This document shows positions 12,945-22,927 of a stretch of 64,000 nt of DNA, one piece after another. Each line of letters begins with the position of its first letter. The first letter of the stretch is position 1. The position numbers and the translations under genes are program-made. Source of the stretch: Pinus tabuliformis (lineage: Eukaryota > Streptophyta > Pinopsida > Pinales > Pinaceae); assembly GCA_031772625.1 (NCBI GenBank), contig CM062815.1, forward strand, positions 607,865,918-607,929,917. Reading direction: 5' to 3'. Below the pieces are notes generated by a model. It did no database searches. It was given only the letters and a program-made list of their open reading frames with translations, and was not told where the DNA came from.

Positions 12945-14395
12945 CTTTAATAAATTTAAAAAATTATATTCGTGCCACCTAGCTCCCCACCCACCAATTT
13001 CCTAGGAATTTGAGATTATTCCAATTCTAATAAGTTCCTCCATGTTGATATTATTTCAATTATAATAAGTTCCTCATTATTATTTATAACATTCATTTAT
13101 ATATAAGAAAATTTTATTTAGAAAAATGGTCCATTACTTTTAATAAATTAAAAAAATTATATTTGTGCCACGTGGCTCCCCACCCACAAATTTCCTAGGG
13201 ATTTGAGATTATTCCAATTCTAATAAGTTCCTCCATGTTGAGATTATTCTAATTCTAATAAGTTCCTCATTATTATTTATAACATTCATTTATATATAAG
13301 AAAATTTTATTTAGCAAAATGGTCAATTATGTTTAATAAATTTAAAAAATTAGATTCATGTCACGTGGCTCCCCACCCACCAATTTCCTAGGGATTTGAT
13401 ATTATTCCAATTCTAACAAGTTCCATTCATGTTGAGATTATTCCAATTCTAGCAAGTTCCATTCATGTTGAGATTATTCCAATTCTAATAAGTTCCTCAT
13501 TATTATTTATAACATTCATTTATATATAAGAAAATTTTATTGAGCAAAATGGTCAATTACTTTTAATAAATTTAAAAGATTAGATTCATGCCAAATGACT
13601 CCCCACCCACCAATTTCCTAGGGATTTGAGATTATTCCAATTCTAATAAATTCCTCATGATTATTTATAACATTCATTTATATATAAGCCACTTTCCTAG
13701 GGATTTGAGATTATTCCAATTCTAATAAGTTCCATTCATGTTGAGATTATTCCAATTCTAATAAGTTCTTCTATGTTGAGATTATTCCAATTCTAATAAG
13801 TTCCTCATTATTATTTATAACATTAATTTATATATAAACAAATTTTATTTAGCAAAATGGTCCATTACTTTTAATAAATTTAAAAAATTAGATTCGTGCC
13901 ACGTGGCTCCCCACTGACCAATTTCTTAGGGATTTGAGATTATTCCAATTCTAATAAGTTCCTCCATGTTGAGATTATTCCAATTCTAATAAGTTCCTCA
14001 ATATTATTTATAACATTCATTTATATATAAGCAAATTTTATTTAGCAAAATGGTCCATTACTTTTAATAAATTTAAAAAAATAGATTTGTGCCACATGGC
14101 TCCCCACCCACCAATTTCCTAAGGATTTGAGATTATTCCAATTCTAATAAGTTCCTCCATGCTGAGATTATTCCAATGCTAATAAGTTCTTCATTATTAT
14201 TTATAACATTCATTTATATATAAGAAATTTTTATTTAGCAAAATAGTCCATTACTTTTAATAAAAAAAATTAGATTCATGCCACGTGGCTCCCCACCCAC
14301 CAATTTCCTAAATATTGGAGATTATTCCAATTCTAATAAGTTCCTCATTATTATTTATAACATTAATTTATATATAAGAAAATATATAATAAGCT
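12945..14395. repeat. ~194-bp satellite array with a G-box in most units
   Basis: About seven direct units are recognisable by the anchor GTGCCACGTGGCTCCCCAC. Anchors sit near 12972, 13165, 13358, 13588, 13896, 14090 and 14279, so most steps are 189-194 bp; two longer steps come from extra inner repeats. Inside each unit a ~35-bp sub-repeat (GAGATTATTCCAATTCTAAT plus AAGTTCCTCCATGTT) occurs one to three times, so the array is hierarchical. Four anchors keep CACGTG; the others have variants (CACCTAG, CAAATGA, CACATGG). The last unit stops about 20 bp before the bHLH exon fragment. Confidence 0.9.
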
Positions 14396-14414
14396 ATTTT
14401 CCTATGTCTTCACT

Positions 14415-14860
14415 ATGGTGCAAATAAATTCCATCCATTCTGGCGTTAATATGTCCCTCAATGTGTTCGAAGATCATATTGTCTACTCCAATCTTCTGCT
14501 CACACTAGAAGAATGTGGGCTACAAGTTGTGAATGCTACGTCTTCTTCGATTAATAACAAAGTTTTCCATACCATATATAACAAGGTATTTTCCTATAAT
14601 CGTGGCAAAAACTTACTTGTGTGTCTCCTTTACCAATATTTGAACATACATATATTTGTATGCTGCCAAAGGTGTCTGACAGTGGTGAATTTAACGTAGA
14701 CAACCTCTATGAGAAGTTTGGGCATTTCATATTGGATCACGGGGTTGAGTTAGGGGACCTTGACTCTCGAGAGGAATATGTCGCCGCACAAATGAGGAGT
14801 ACAAGGTTTCACTTGCTTATGCCACGAATCTCCACGAGATCAATTATGTGTCCGCTATAA
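14415..14860 (+). pseudogene. bHLH transcription factor, last two exons (ACT-like C-terminal domain fragment)
   Basis: The translation from 14415 reads like the C-terminal ACT-like domain of plant bHLH factors: a VQINSIHSGVNMSLNVFED strand, then LLTLEECGLQVVNATSSSIN and KVFHTIYNKV, the usual LEE.GL.VV.......... .TI..KV pattern. A GT-AG intron of 86 bp fits at 14586-14671. The reading frame continues across it into KVSDSGEFNVDNLYEKF, which is also typical of the family's end. No basic region or helix-loop-helix is found upstream; the 5' side is the satellite array. This is therefore an orphan 3' gene fragment, or a gene whose 5' exons lie elsewhere. The retained intron argues against a processed copy. 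The forward frame ends at 14860. Function is not inferable beyond the family. Confidence 0.6.
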
Positions 14861-15775
14861 ATTTAGTATCTTAGTGTGGTTTAGATGTTAATGATTTGAA
14901 GGACTGTTCTATGGAAGATTGCTTTACTTTCCAAATACAAATGTATACAAGTAGCTCAACTATGAATTTGGTTTGTCCTAGGTTTTTAGTGTAGGATTAG
15001 TGTAGAATTAGGTAAGGAAGCATGAATGAATTTGTGCTCTAAAATTAATTAGCAATCATTTTTATTAGTTTTTCTTTAAAGATCAGTATTGATCTATTTT
15101 AATCACAAATCTAAGAAGTTTTTAGAGTGATATAATTTATTTTTGTGTAATTTAAAAAAAAAAAAAATTGAAAAAGAAATGTTTGCATCTCAAAGATAAA
15201 ATTGACAAAAAAATATAGCACAAATATAAAATAATAAAATTACTTGAAATGCTTTAAAATGTTTTAACCATGAAAATTTACTTCTTTACATTGTAGATAA
15301 TAGTTGACATTGAAATATTTTACATAATATGGCATTGAAATATTTTACTTATGAAGTACATTGTTTATATTAATAAGTTCCATGAGAAGTTCCTCCATGA
15401 TTAATAAATTATGAAATTTAGAAACTATGGTTGATGTTTTGAATTTTTTTTTGTTTTTTTTGAAATGCCTTATTATATTGTAAATTGATTATAAGTAAAA
15501 TAGATGAAGTAAAAATATAAAATTTGTTTTTTTTTATCATTTAATTATCAATTTTTGAAATATATCATACATTAAAAAATTGTAAGTTTATAGATTTAAA
15601 ATTCCATCAATAATGTTTTACATGATATATTTTTTAAATTTAATATATTCAAATGAGATTATAGTAAATGAATTTATGAATTTACAAATGTTTATTTCAT
15701 TTCATTTTATTTTGTATGAATTTATTTTTGAAAAAATCATTATCTATTATTCATTTGTTTTTTAGATCTTGCACC

Positions 15776-15778
<3 letters not shown>
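14861..15778. other. AT-rich spacer 3' of the bHLH fragment
   Basis: The first ~150 bp could be a 3' untranslated region of the bHLH fragment. The rest is AT-rich with poly-A and poly-T runs and no coding signal. Confidence 0.5.
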
Positions 15779-15812
<34 letters not shown>

Positions 15813-15815
15813 TTA
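15779..15815. repeat. (ATT)n microsatellite
   Basis: About eleven consecutive TTA/ATT triplets. A related ATT-rich run recurs at 17281-17316. Confidence 0.9.
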
Positions 15816-15881
15816 TTTTATTTTTCAGTAAAAAAAGTCTATAAAATAATAATTTATAGGGTTTATTAAACTAAGATTTCT

Positions 15882-16980
15882 TATTCCTAGGGTATAATAT
15901 TATTCATAGGGTTTATAATATTGATCTTTAGTTTTTATAAATCCATTGGGTTTATAAGCATGGTCGACCATGGTCCAATGTCACATTGCGATAAAGATTT
16001 TCTCAATATTAAAATAAACCAATGTCACATTGTGATAATCATTGTTTCAATATGAAAATCAACCATGGTCAACCATGTTCCAACGTGGCATTGTGATAAA
16101 GATTGTCTCAACCATGGTCAAACATGGTTAATCAGGCTCAACCATGCTCAACCATGGTCACATTGTGACAAAGACTGCTTCTTAGTCCAATGTCACATTG
16201 TGACAACCATGGTCAGCCATGGTCCAACATCGCATAGTGACACATATTGTCTCAATATGGACATCAACCATGGTCAACGATGGTCAACCATTTTCCAACG
16301 TCGCATTGCGACAAACATTGTCTCAAATATGAAAATCAATCGTGGTCAACCATATTCCAATGTCGTATTGTGACAATTATTTATCTTAGGGTTTATAATA
16401 TTTATCTTAGGGTTTATGGGTTTATAATATTTATCCCTTGGGTTTATATTATCAATATGTTAGGTCTTTAATCCCTTGGGTTTTTAGTATTAATCTCTTG
16501 GGTTTATAATATCAATCCCTTTAGGGTTTATATACCTTGAATTTATAATATTAGTCCCTTGGGTCTATAATACCTTCGGGTTTTAGAGTTAATCCCTTGG
16601 GATTATTATTACCTTCGGTTTATAATATCAATCCCTTGGGTTTATTTGGTTCATATTCCTAGGGTATAATATTATTCATAGGGTTTATAATATTAATCCT
16701 ATGGTTTAATGTAAATCGCTTGGGTTTACAATCATGGTCATCCATGGTCAATGATGGTCCAATGTCACAATGTGCCAAATATTGTCTCAATATGAAAATC
16801 AATCATGGTTAACTATGGTCAACCATTGTCCAATGTCACATTGTGACAAATATCATCTCAGTATGAAAATCAATGACAGTAAACCATGGTCAAGCATATT
16901 TATTTTAGGGTTTATATTATTTATCTTAGGGTTTATATTATTTATCTTAGGGTTTTTATACCTTGGGTTTAATATTATTC
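15882..16980. repeat. Composite repeat field of two interleaved motif families
   Basis: Motif A (15960-16380 and 16730-16900) is a degenerate ~65-75-bp unit combining tandem CAACCATGGTC pieces, a near-palindrome TGTCACATTGTGACA, and TTGTCTCAATATGAAAATCA. Motif B (15882-15960, 16380-16720, 16900-16980) is a ~20-25-bp unit of the form AATCCCTTGGGTTTATAATAT. The order is B-A-B-A-B. Both motifs drift from copy to copy, so the field is old. It has no coding function that I can see, although long open frames arise by chance through its periodicity. Confidence 0.8.
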
Positions 16981-16994
16981 CTCTGACATTTACA

Positions 16995-17192
16995 ACTATA
17001 TCAAGAGTGAAATCAATAGATGGTTTGCAGATTTCACCGCCTTTTTCTTTTCAACGTTATGCAAAAATGCAAGACAATGTGAGAAGGGATTGGTTGAAAA
17101 GTGTGAATGGTCATGATCATTATCTTGTTGATTTGAATTGGAGAAAATTTTGTCATCGGTCTTGGTGCATTTTTGAAGAGGCTAATGTTTAA
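16995..17192 (+). pseudogene. Possible transposase C-terminal scrap
   Basis: After the repeat field a short open stretch encodes SPPFSFQRYAKMQDNVRRDW and YLVDLNWRKFCHRSWCIFEE. The latter faintly resembles the VDL..R.CSC..W segment of MULE-type transposase SWIM domains, but the expected cysteine and histidine spacing is incomplete. It ends at a stop at 17190. It could equally be a random open frame extending from the repeat. Confidence 0.2.
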
Positions 17193-17346
17193 TAACTATG
17201 TTCTTGTAGAGTGTTTAAAGTTGAATTTCCTTCATTATTATTTCTTAAATGATTATTATTGTAAGTGTTAGTATTATCTTTATTTATTTATTATTATTAT
17301 TATTATTTTTAATTATTATTATTTAATACAATAGTAATAATATAAT

Positions 17347-18267
17347 TATTATTATTATCATTCTTCTTGCATTCTTCCGCAGCTTCTTCCCGCATTCTTG
17401 TTCCCGCTCACAAAAGTCTAGCGGGTCCGCACTCGAGTCCTGGCTTCTTCCTTCGGCAAAGAGCATCGAGACCATCTCAGCGAGTGACCATCGAGACCTC
17501 TCCTACGATTTGTAGAGTTCTCCTATGTGGACTTTGGGTGTGTTGGCGTGCTCTCTTTTATAGCTTGTTCGCACCCTTCTCAGCCTGCATTTGATTTGTT
17601 TAAGATCGAACTTGGAGCCCTCACATCTTCCAGATCAGGTGCTTGCTAGGGTTCTGAATACGTGTTTTATCTACGCTGATACTTCAACCTTTGTTTGCAA
17701 GCACTCTTCAGATCCTTGGGATTCCTTCTGAGATTAATTCTGGACAGAGCGAATCTGGTCAAAATCTGAGCGGATTCTTCCTGAGGCGGGTTCTAAACAG
17801 AGCGAAGTTTAAGACTGAGGCTAATTATCTGTTTCAGTGATCAAACCCTTGCGCAGCTTTCCTGTAGTGTATAGAAACTAAATTGAAGTATGGTAGAGTA
17901 GTTCTGGGGTTAACGTCAGCTTCTCACTAATATTCTGCAGTTAAAGTGTGGACAGAGCCTCTCTGTGGTCACCGAACAGCGCATGAACAGAAGTACGACC
18001 ATTTACTGAGCATAGACGGAGATTAGAAACAGGTTCGAATTTCCTAGAATAAATGCCGCAGATCTGGGACTGATTTTCGAAGAGTTCGATCATCTACAAA
18101 TCACTAGCTGTCTTCTTGAAGAAGTGCAGATTGCATTCTGGAGCTTATTTCGACTCTCGGACAGCCCTGTAATAGAGTAAAATTTCAAATCTGTAGCTAG
18201 CCAGGCTTTTTCATTCTTCTGCAGGGGCATACATAAGCTTGGGAATCATCAACTGGCCCTAATCCAG
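17347..18267 (+). other. Leader (5' UTR) of the half-LINE
   Basis: A GC-richer, non-AT-biased sequence between the left target-site duplication and the first ORF1 ATG. No sustained reading frame was identified. In plant LINEs this position holds the internal promoter, but I see no specific element I can name. Confidence 0.55.
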
Positions 18268-19367
18268 ATGGCTCCCAGCTTCGCAAAGATAGTTGCTGGC
18301 TCAGTTCCATCCGCCTCTGGGGGGCAAGCTTCGACCATATCGTTAGTGAAGCCCCAAATGGTTTTTGGCTGTGGTTGATAGTTCTCCACAGTTGGATCTT
18401 GTAGGTATGGAAGCCTGTCATTTCTGATGAAATTAATATCTACCCCTGTGCTATGGATTTCTTTATAGTAGATTTTGAAAACCCTGAAAGCAGACAATGT
18501 ATTCTATATTCCAGCCCTTGGTTTTGGGAAAACTCAGGCCTATTCATGAAGCCATGGAACCCATCATTCGATCCCTCAACAACATTCATAACCTCAGCAC
18601 CAGTTTGGGTGAGATTGCCAAACCTACCCTTGCATCTCTGGAATTTCTCCTTGCTAAAAGTCATTGGAAATGCAATTGGTAAATTTTACTGCAAGTGCCC
18701 ATAAACAGAGGAATATGCCAGAACCACCTATGCATGCATCTGTGTGGAAATGCACTTCAACGCTGGATTCCCAGCTGAAATAAACCTAACAAGTAAAGGC
18801 TATGTGTGGAACCAGAAACTCGATTATGAAAGCATCCTCTTCAGATGTCGATCCTGCTTTGAGACAAGCCATCTAGCCAAAAATTGCCCAAAAGCCTCCC
18901 AAAAAAATTATGCTAGAAAGAATCACCACAGATCGACATGGTGGGAAGGAGCACAAAAAGAACATTACACTATCATCAAGGAAGAATACTCTCCAGAAAA
19001 CTATGAATCGCAAGAAATCGGGCAAGAAAGAAACAACTCTCAAGACAAGCAGGGGGAAAGCCCCGCCCAACAGCAAAAAAGTGAACTCGACAACCTCTCA
19101 AGCATCAACAGTTATGAGGATTTGAATACCGCACAAAATAAATCTTCATTTAATAGCAAAGCAGATCTCCCAGACCAAACTTCTTCTCCAACCATCTTCA
19201 AAAGGACGAACACAACAGATCACGAGGCTAAGACACCAATGTCCCAAGAACCAGAAGAGATTAAGGAGATGCAAGATAAAGGAAGTAGGAAGACCGTAGA
19301 GAAAAAAAAGAAAGCTACAACACCAATCTCGCCAAGAAAGACGGGAAGCCAAACAATTAAGAGCTAA
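18268..19367 (+). pseudogene. LINE ORF1 protein (DUF4283 + CCHC zinc knuckle), broken
   Basis: The ORF1 product of plant LINEs is an RNA-binding chaperone of the element's ribonucleoprotein. The first ATG gives MAPSFAKIVAGS and soon hits a stop. The frame at 18453-18704 carries the DUF4283 pattern: FIVDFENPESRQCILY, the PWFWENSGLFMKPWNPSFDP segment, APVWVRLPNLPLHLWN, and IGNAIGKFY. An in-frame TAA at about 18702 interrupts it, and the same frame resumes through RTTYACICVEM. The zinc knuckle CRSCFETSHLAKNC (C-x2-C-x4-H-x4-C) lies near 18850-18890. A long hydrophilic, lysine- and serine-rich tail follows to the stop at 19367. At least two stops and a shift near the start make it non-functional. 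Confidence 0.8.
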
Positions 19368-19452
19368 GAAAATTATAGATCCGATAGACCAATTTGGTCT
19401 CAGTGGATGTTAACCACCACCATCATCATCAATATAATAGTAATAATATAAT

Positions 19453-19839
19453 ATTAATTATTATTAATATGGTTCTTATATTTATATTAATATTACTGAC
19501 AATAAATTTAATTCTTAAAATTATTAATAATTGATATATGTGTTTGGTATGGACAATCAACATTTATCAACCACATTAATTAATGTGGTTGTGCTAGTAA
19601 TTATTCATTAATAAACTAATTTAACGCAAAATAATGTAATATTAAAGCTTTATATTTTATTTTTAATGTTTTTTTGAAAATGTGATATATTTATATTCGT
19701 TGTATTTTTTATATGTTTTTTTTGCAAATTAATAAATTTGGTTGTGTAGTTTTTTAATTATTATTATTCAAAATTTGTTTGGTTGCTATTTAAACTTTCA
19801 AGAATGTGTTTGTTTTTTTTGTTGGTATTTAGAGGAATA
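19453..19839. other. AT-rich spacer
   Basis: Low-complexity A/T sequence after the right target-site duplication of the half-LINE. Nothing recognisable. Confidence 0.6.
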
Positions 19840-20010
19840 GGCCACTGGGCTAGTCTCATACTCAGGAGGTCGATTCCAATTACTACCACTATAATATCTA
19901 GGTGCTTACATACAACTACTACCACTATAACCTCTAGGTGTCTATGTATGCGCCTTCAGTAGGCACATGTAAAGTTGGGGATTTGAACCTAGAACCTCTT
20001 CACACATAAC
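19840..20010 (-). repeat. Candidate tRNA-derived SINE fragment
   Basis: On the reverse strand a classic B-box-like GGTTCAAATCC (plus-strand position near 19978-19990) is followed by non-coding sequence containing two diverged copies of an ~40-bp CACCTAGA.(G)TTATAGTGGTAGTA unit. An A box is not clear and no target-site duplication was found. The call rests on the B box and the non-coding context. Confidence 0.35.
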
Positions 20011-20691
20011 ACTCATTTTCATGGGCATCTCAAATTGAATTGTATGACACAAAATATTTTTCATGAATATTTTACTGAAGTATATTAATTTTGATACAAT
20101 TTAAAATAATTCATTTCATTTTTATTTATTTTTATAATGATAGAATGAAAATTATCCAATCCATTAATTTTAGTTATTTTATAATTTAAAATGAACTACT
20201 TCCCTTAAGTTCATTTTTTAAAAATATATCAACTCAAATAAATATGTTTAAATATAATTGATCAAATATTTAAATAAATATATTTTCTTATATTTTTTAA
20301 TTATTATTATGTAATATTAAAGTCACGACCAAGCCAGACACCAAATTGGTGTATAAGACCCCTTATTAATATTTCCTAAATTATAATATAATATTATTGA
20401 TTTTATAATTCAAATTAAATTATTTATGTTAAATTAATTTGGTGAATATAAACTCAAATAAATATATTTAATTCAAATTTATCAAATATTTATATAATCA
20501 ATCTTTAATTTTTTAATTTTTAATTTTATTTACTTTTAATAAATATGTTGTAAATTAAAAGTTAAAATGAATTTAAGTTGATTTAAAAAGATGCGAATTA
20601 TATTCATAATTATAAAAAATAGTGTTATTATTATTTTTATGTTTTAATACATTTGTATTTAGTACGCTTTTATTTTAATATTACTAATTGA
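20011..20691. other. AT-rich spacer
   Basis: Very AT-rich sequence with no coding signal. Short near-repeats such as AAATATATTTAATTC or its variants recur at 20220-20300 and 20400-20500. Confidence 0.6.
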
Positions 20692-20905
20692 AGGGAGATA
20701 AGGTATTATAAGGAGGTGATCAACTCCAATCTTGAAAATCAGAATTATTTTTCTGCCTTGACTAGTACGAAGAAGAAAATGAACATTGCCAAGATAATAA
20801 TTAATTCCCATGAGCTTCAAAGTGAAATCCGACATTGGTCTATTCCCAAAACATTTTGGGATGGAGAAGTTTCTCACCTTTATAATACAATTTTCATTTT
20901 TTAAA
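20692..20905 (+). pseudogene. LINE ORF2 C-terminal scrap
   Basis: It reads RYYKEVINSNLENQNYF, then SALTSTKKKMNIAKI and NSHELQSEIRHWSIPKTFW. The LINE fragment at 5016-5170 reads RYYKEVIKPTLEDQKYL and HELHSEMGHW in the same order, so this is a second short piece of the same ORF2 region. It starts and ends abruptly in AT-rich DNA, without the zinc knuckle or the 3' tail. Confidence 0.75.
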
Positions 20906-21014
20906 ATTAATAAAATATAATAAGTTTTTATATTTTATTAAAAAATTATCATTAAATTTTACATTTAATTAAAATATAAAAACACATGATATTATTTTAT
21001 AATTATTTTTTTAA

Positions 21015-21146
21015 TGTTCGCCTAGGGTAGCTCATGAAGTCTCACCGAACCAAAGATCTTGGTTTCGAATCTTGTGCTACCCTCCCCCATAGCAGGGTGA
21101 ATAATGGACATGTAAAACTGGAAAATCGGAGAGTCCTACAAAGCTT

Positions 21147-21149
<3 letters not shown>
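21015..21149 (+). repeat. Candidate SINE fragment next to a TA microsatellite
   Basis: A GTAGCTCATGAAGTC-like A-box region and a B-box-like GGTTTCGAATC (near 21061) lie about 30 bp apart, as in tRNA-derived SINE heads. The sequence ends at the (TA)n run. The B box carries an extra T, so the assignment is tentative. Confidence 0.35.

Positions 21150-21207
<58 letters not shown>
21150..21207. repeat. (TA)n microsatellite
   Basis: A TA dinucleotide run of about 58 bp. A shorter one lies at 21605-21625. Confidence 0.95.
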
Positions 21208-21210
<3 letters not shown>

Positions 21211-22365
21211 TATACAAAATCAAAGTATTTATTTTAATTGAAATTAATAAAATGAATATAATTTGTAAAAAATATAAAATAGATAAATTAAATTAAAAAA
21301 TATTTTTTTAAAATTTTTATGCACATTAAAATTAAAATAAAGTATTACATACTACAATAATGAAACAGATTAACGAACTAAGACTCAGAGGCATCTGGTA
21401 TGAGTGAAAGCCTGTATCATTAGACCACACTAATTGTAACCTAGTTTCCTTGAATACTAGTGATGAGTCGACTTACATTCTTGGATATCAACTAGTGATG
21501 GTAACAATGATGAGTCAACCTGCATTCTTGGATAGCAACGGGTGATGGTTGTCCCCACTGATGGTTTGGTAACTGAGTTATGATACTTTCCCATTATTGA
21601 AAATATATATATATATATATATATATTATTTTTTTAATTAATAAAAACTTAATTTATTAATAAAATTATTGACCAAAGTATTTCCATGGCTAGTTGAATG
21701 GTGGATTAGACAAAGGCAAAGTAGTTTGGGTTATGTAAGCCAATCCCGTCCCAACTTTTAACACTTTAAATATATTGTTCTAAACTAGACATTGACTTTT
21801 GCTAATAAATTGAACACTAGTAATCAAAGGGCAATAACTTGAGTGGATGCTAGTGGGTTTAATCCCCGCTCCACCATAGACATGCTAGTTTGTATGGATG
21901 TTGACAAAAAAAACGTCTAATGAGCAGGAATTAAAATTGAGGTGAATCCTTCAATATCTTGAAATCATGAAAAAATTTAGGGGATAATGTTTGCCCAGTG
22001 GGCTAATTTTCCTTTATTTTTCCACAAAAAAGATTCGTCAATTTCCAATTTTTATAAAAGACGATTTGCCAAAATTTTAGAATATAAAATTATTCTACCT
22101 TAAAAAATGCCAACATTATATAGAGACTATATATAAAATCATTATAAATTTGAATAATTTTACAAATATATCAATAAACATTTTATAGTTTGCATATTAG
22201 GGATTAGTGAGATTCACCAATGTTTTTAAACTTCAAGGAAATTTTTCATCCTTAAAATTTTCCTTGCTTGAAATTGAGGTGAATAGTGGCACCAACTGTC
22301 ATTTGATCTTGGGTTTTATCGAGATTAGTCCTTAAAAGTTATCGATACACCACTACTAATTTTTT
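21208..22365. other. AT-rich spacer with minor repeats
   Basis: No gene seen. A ~50-bp imperfect pair built on GATGAGTC.AC.T.CATTCTTGG lies at 21460-21530. A tRNA-like 3' half (GTGGGTTTAATCCCCGC followed by TCCACCA) lies near 21858-21885 and may be a SINE remnant; no matching 5' acceptor strand is present. Confidence 0.45.
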
Positions 22366-22676
22366 TTAATTAAGCATTAGTGAGAGTTATTGTATTCAAT
22401 CACTTACTTTCTCGAAGGGCTCCAAGTCATCATAATTGTTTGATTTAATTTCGAAAGTGAAAGAATCCTTAATAACATAAGTATTTAGTTTATGAAGTAT
22501 GTTTCTTCAAAATTCAAAAGGGAAAAGCTACATACAAGTCATTGTTTTAGAAAAAATAATTGAACACTAGTCAAAGTTATTGTATTTATTCATCTACTTT
22601 CTCATAGGACTCCAAGTCATCATAATTGTTCAAACATGAAAGAAACCTTGATAACAAATATTTACTTTATGAATAA
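22366..22676. repeat. Imperfect ~120-bp direct duplication
   Basis: Two diverged copies (about 22366-22500 and 22558-22676) share ATTAGTGAGAGTTATTGTAT/ACTAGTCAAAGTTATTGTAT, TCCAAGTCATCATAATTGTT, and GAAAGAA.CCTTGATAACA. They lie directly left of the small LTR element. Confidence 0.7.
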
Positions 22677-22677
22677 C

Positions 22678-22927
22678 TTAGAGATTTAACTCCTACTTGT
22701 CTTGTGCATATTAATTGATGTTCCTCATCATTAAATGTATTTGTTAATTAGTTTTGTATAAGATATGTAGTCCAACTAAAATAGTTCCTAGATTAGTGTT
22801 TGGTTGAGGGATTTGCTCAACTAAGTGATTGTGTGGTTAAGATAGAATTTCTATCTTCAACCAATGATTGATGTATTTTTATGTGTGATTAATCTAATGT
22901 AAAAGTAAGTTTTGGTGTGCAATCTAT
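22678..22927 (+). repeat. Left long terminal repeat of the small LTR element
   Basis: Direct repeat of 24728-24977 in the same orientation, visibly diverged. Confidence 0.6.

Larger units (their letters stand above)
17347..19435 (+). mobile_element. 'Half-LINE': non-LTR element with 5' UTR, ORF1 and 3' tail but no ORF2
   Basis: The element is bounded by a 17-bp direct repeat AATAGTAATAATATAAT at 17330-17346 and 19436-19452, which fits a LINE target-site duplication. Its interior is clearly richer in G+C than its surroundings. About 0.9 kb of leader precedes ORF1 (18268-19367). The stop of ORF1 is followed within ~25 bp by the 3' terminal block CCAATTTGGTCTCAGTGGAT and an ATC-repeat tail at 19417-19435. 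The same terminal block closes the ORF2 fragment at 5390-5433, so this is the same family with ORF2 missing. Confidence 0.8.

Noticed and set aside
12945-14395. Regularly spaced repeats that could suggest a CRISPR-like array
   Set aside because: The units are repeated along their whole length with no unique spacers, contain nested sub-repeats, and sit in plant nuclear DNA. It is a satellite.
16065-16471. Forward open frames of ~75-100 codons in the composite repeat field
   Set aside because: They arise from repeat periodicity and encode only the repeated motif (for example NHGQ/CDKDCL). No protein family fits.
21858-21885. tRNA-like 3' half (GTGGGTTTAATCCCCGC then TCCACCA)
   Set aside because: No complementary acceptor strand, D-arm or anticodon arm at the proper distance upstream. 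At best a SINE remnant.
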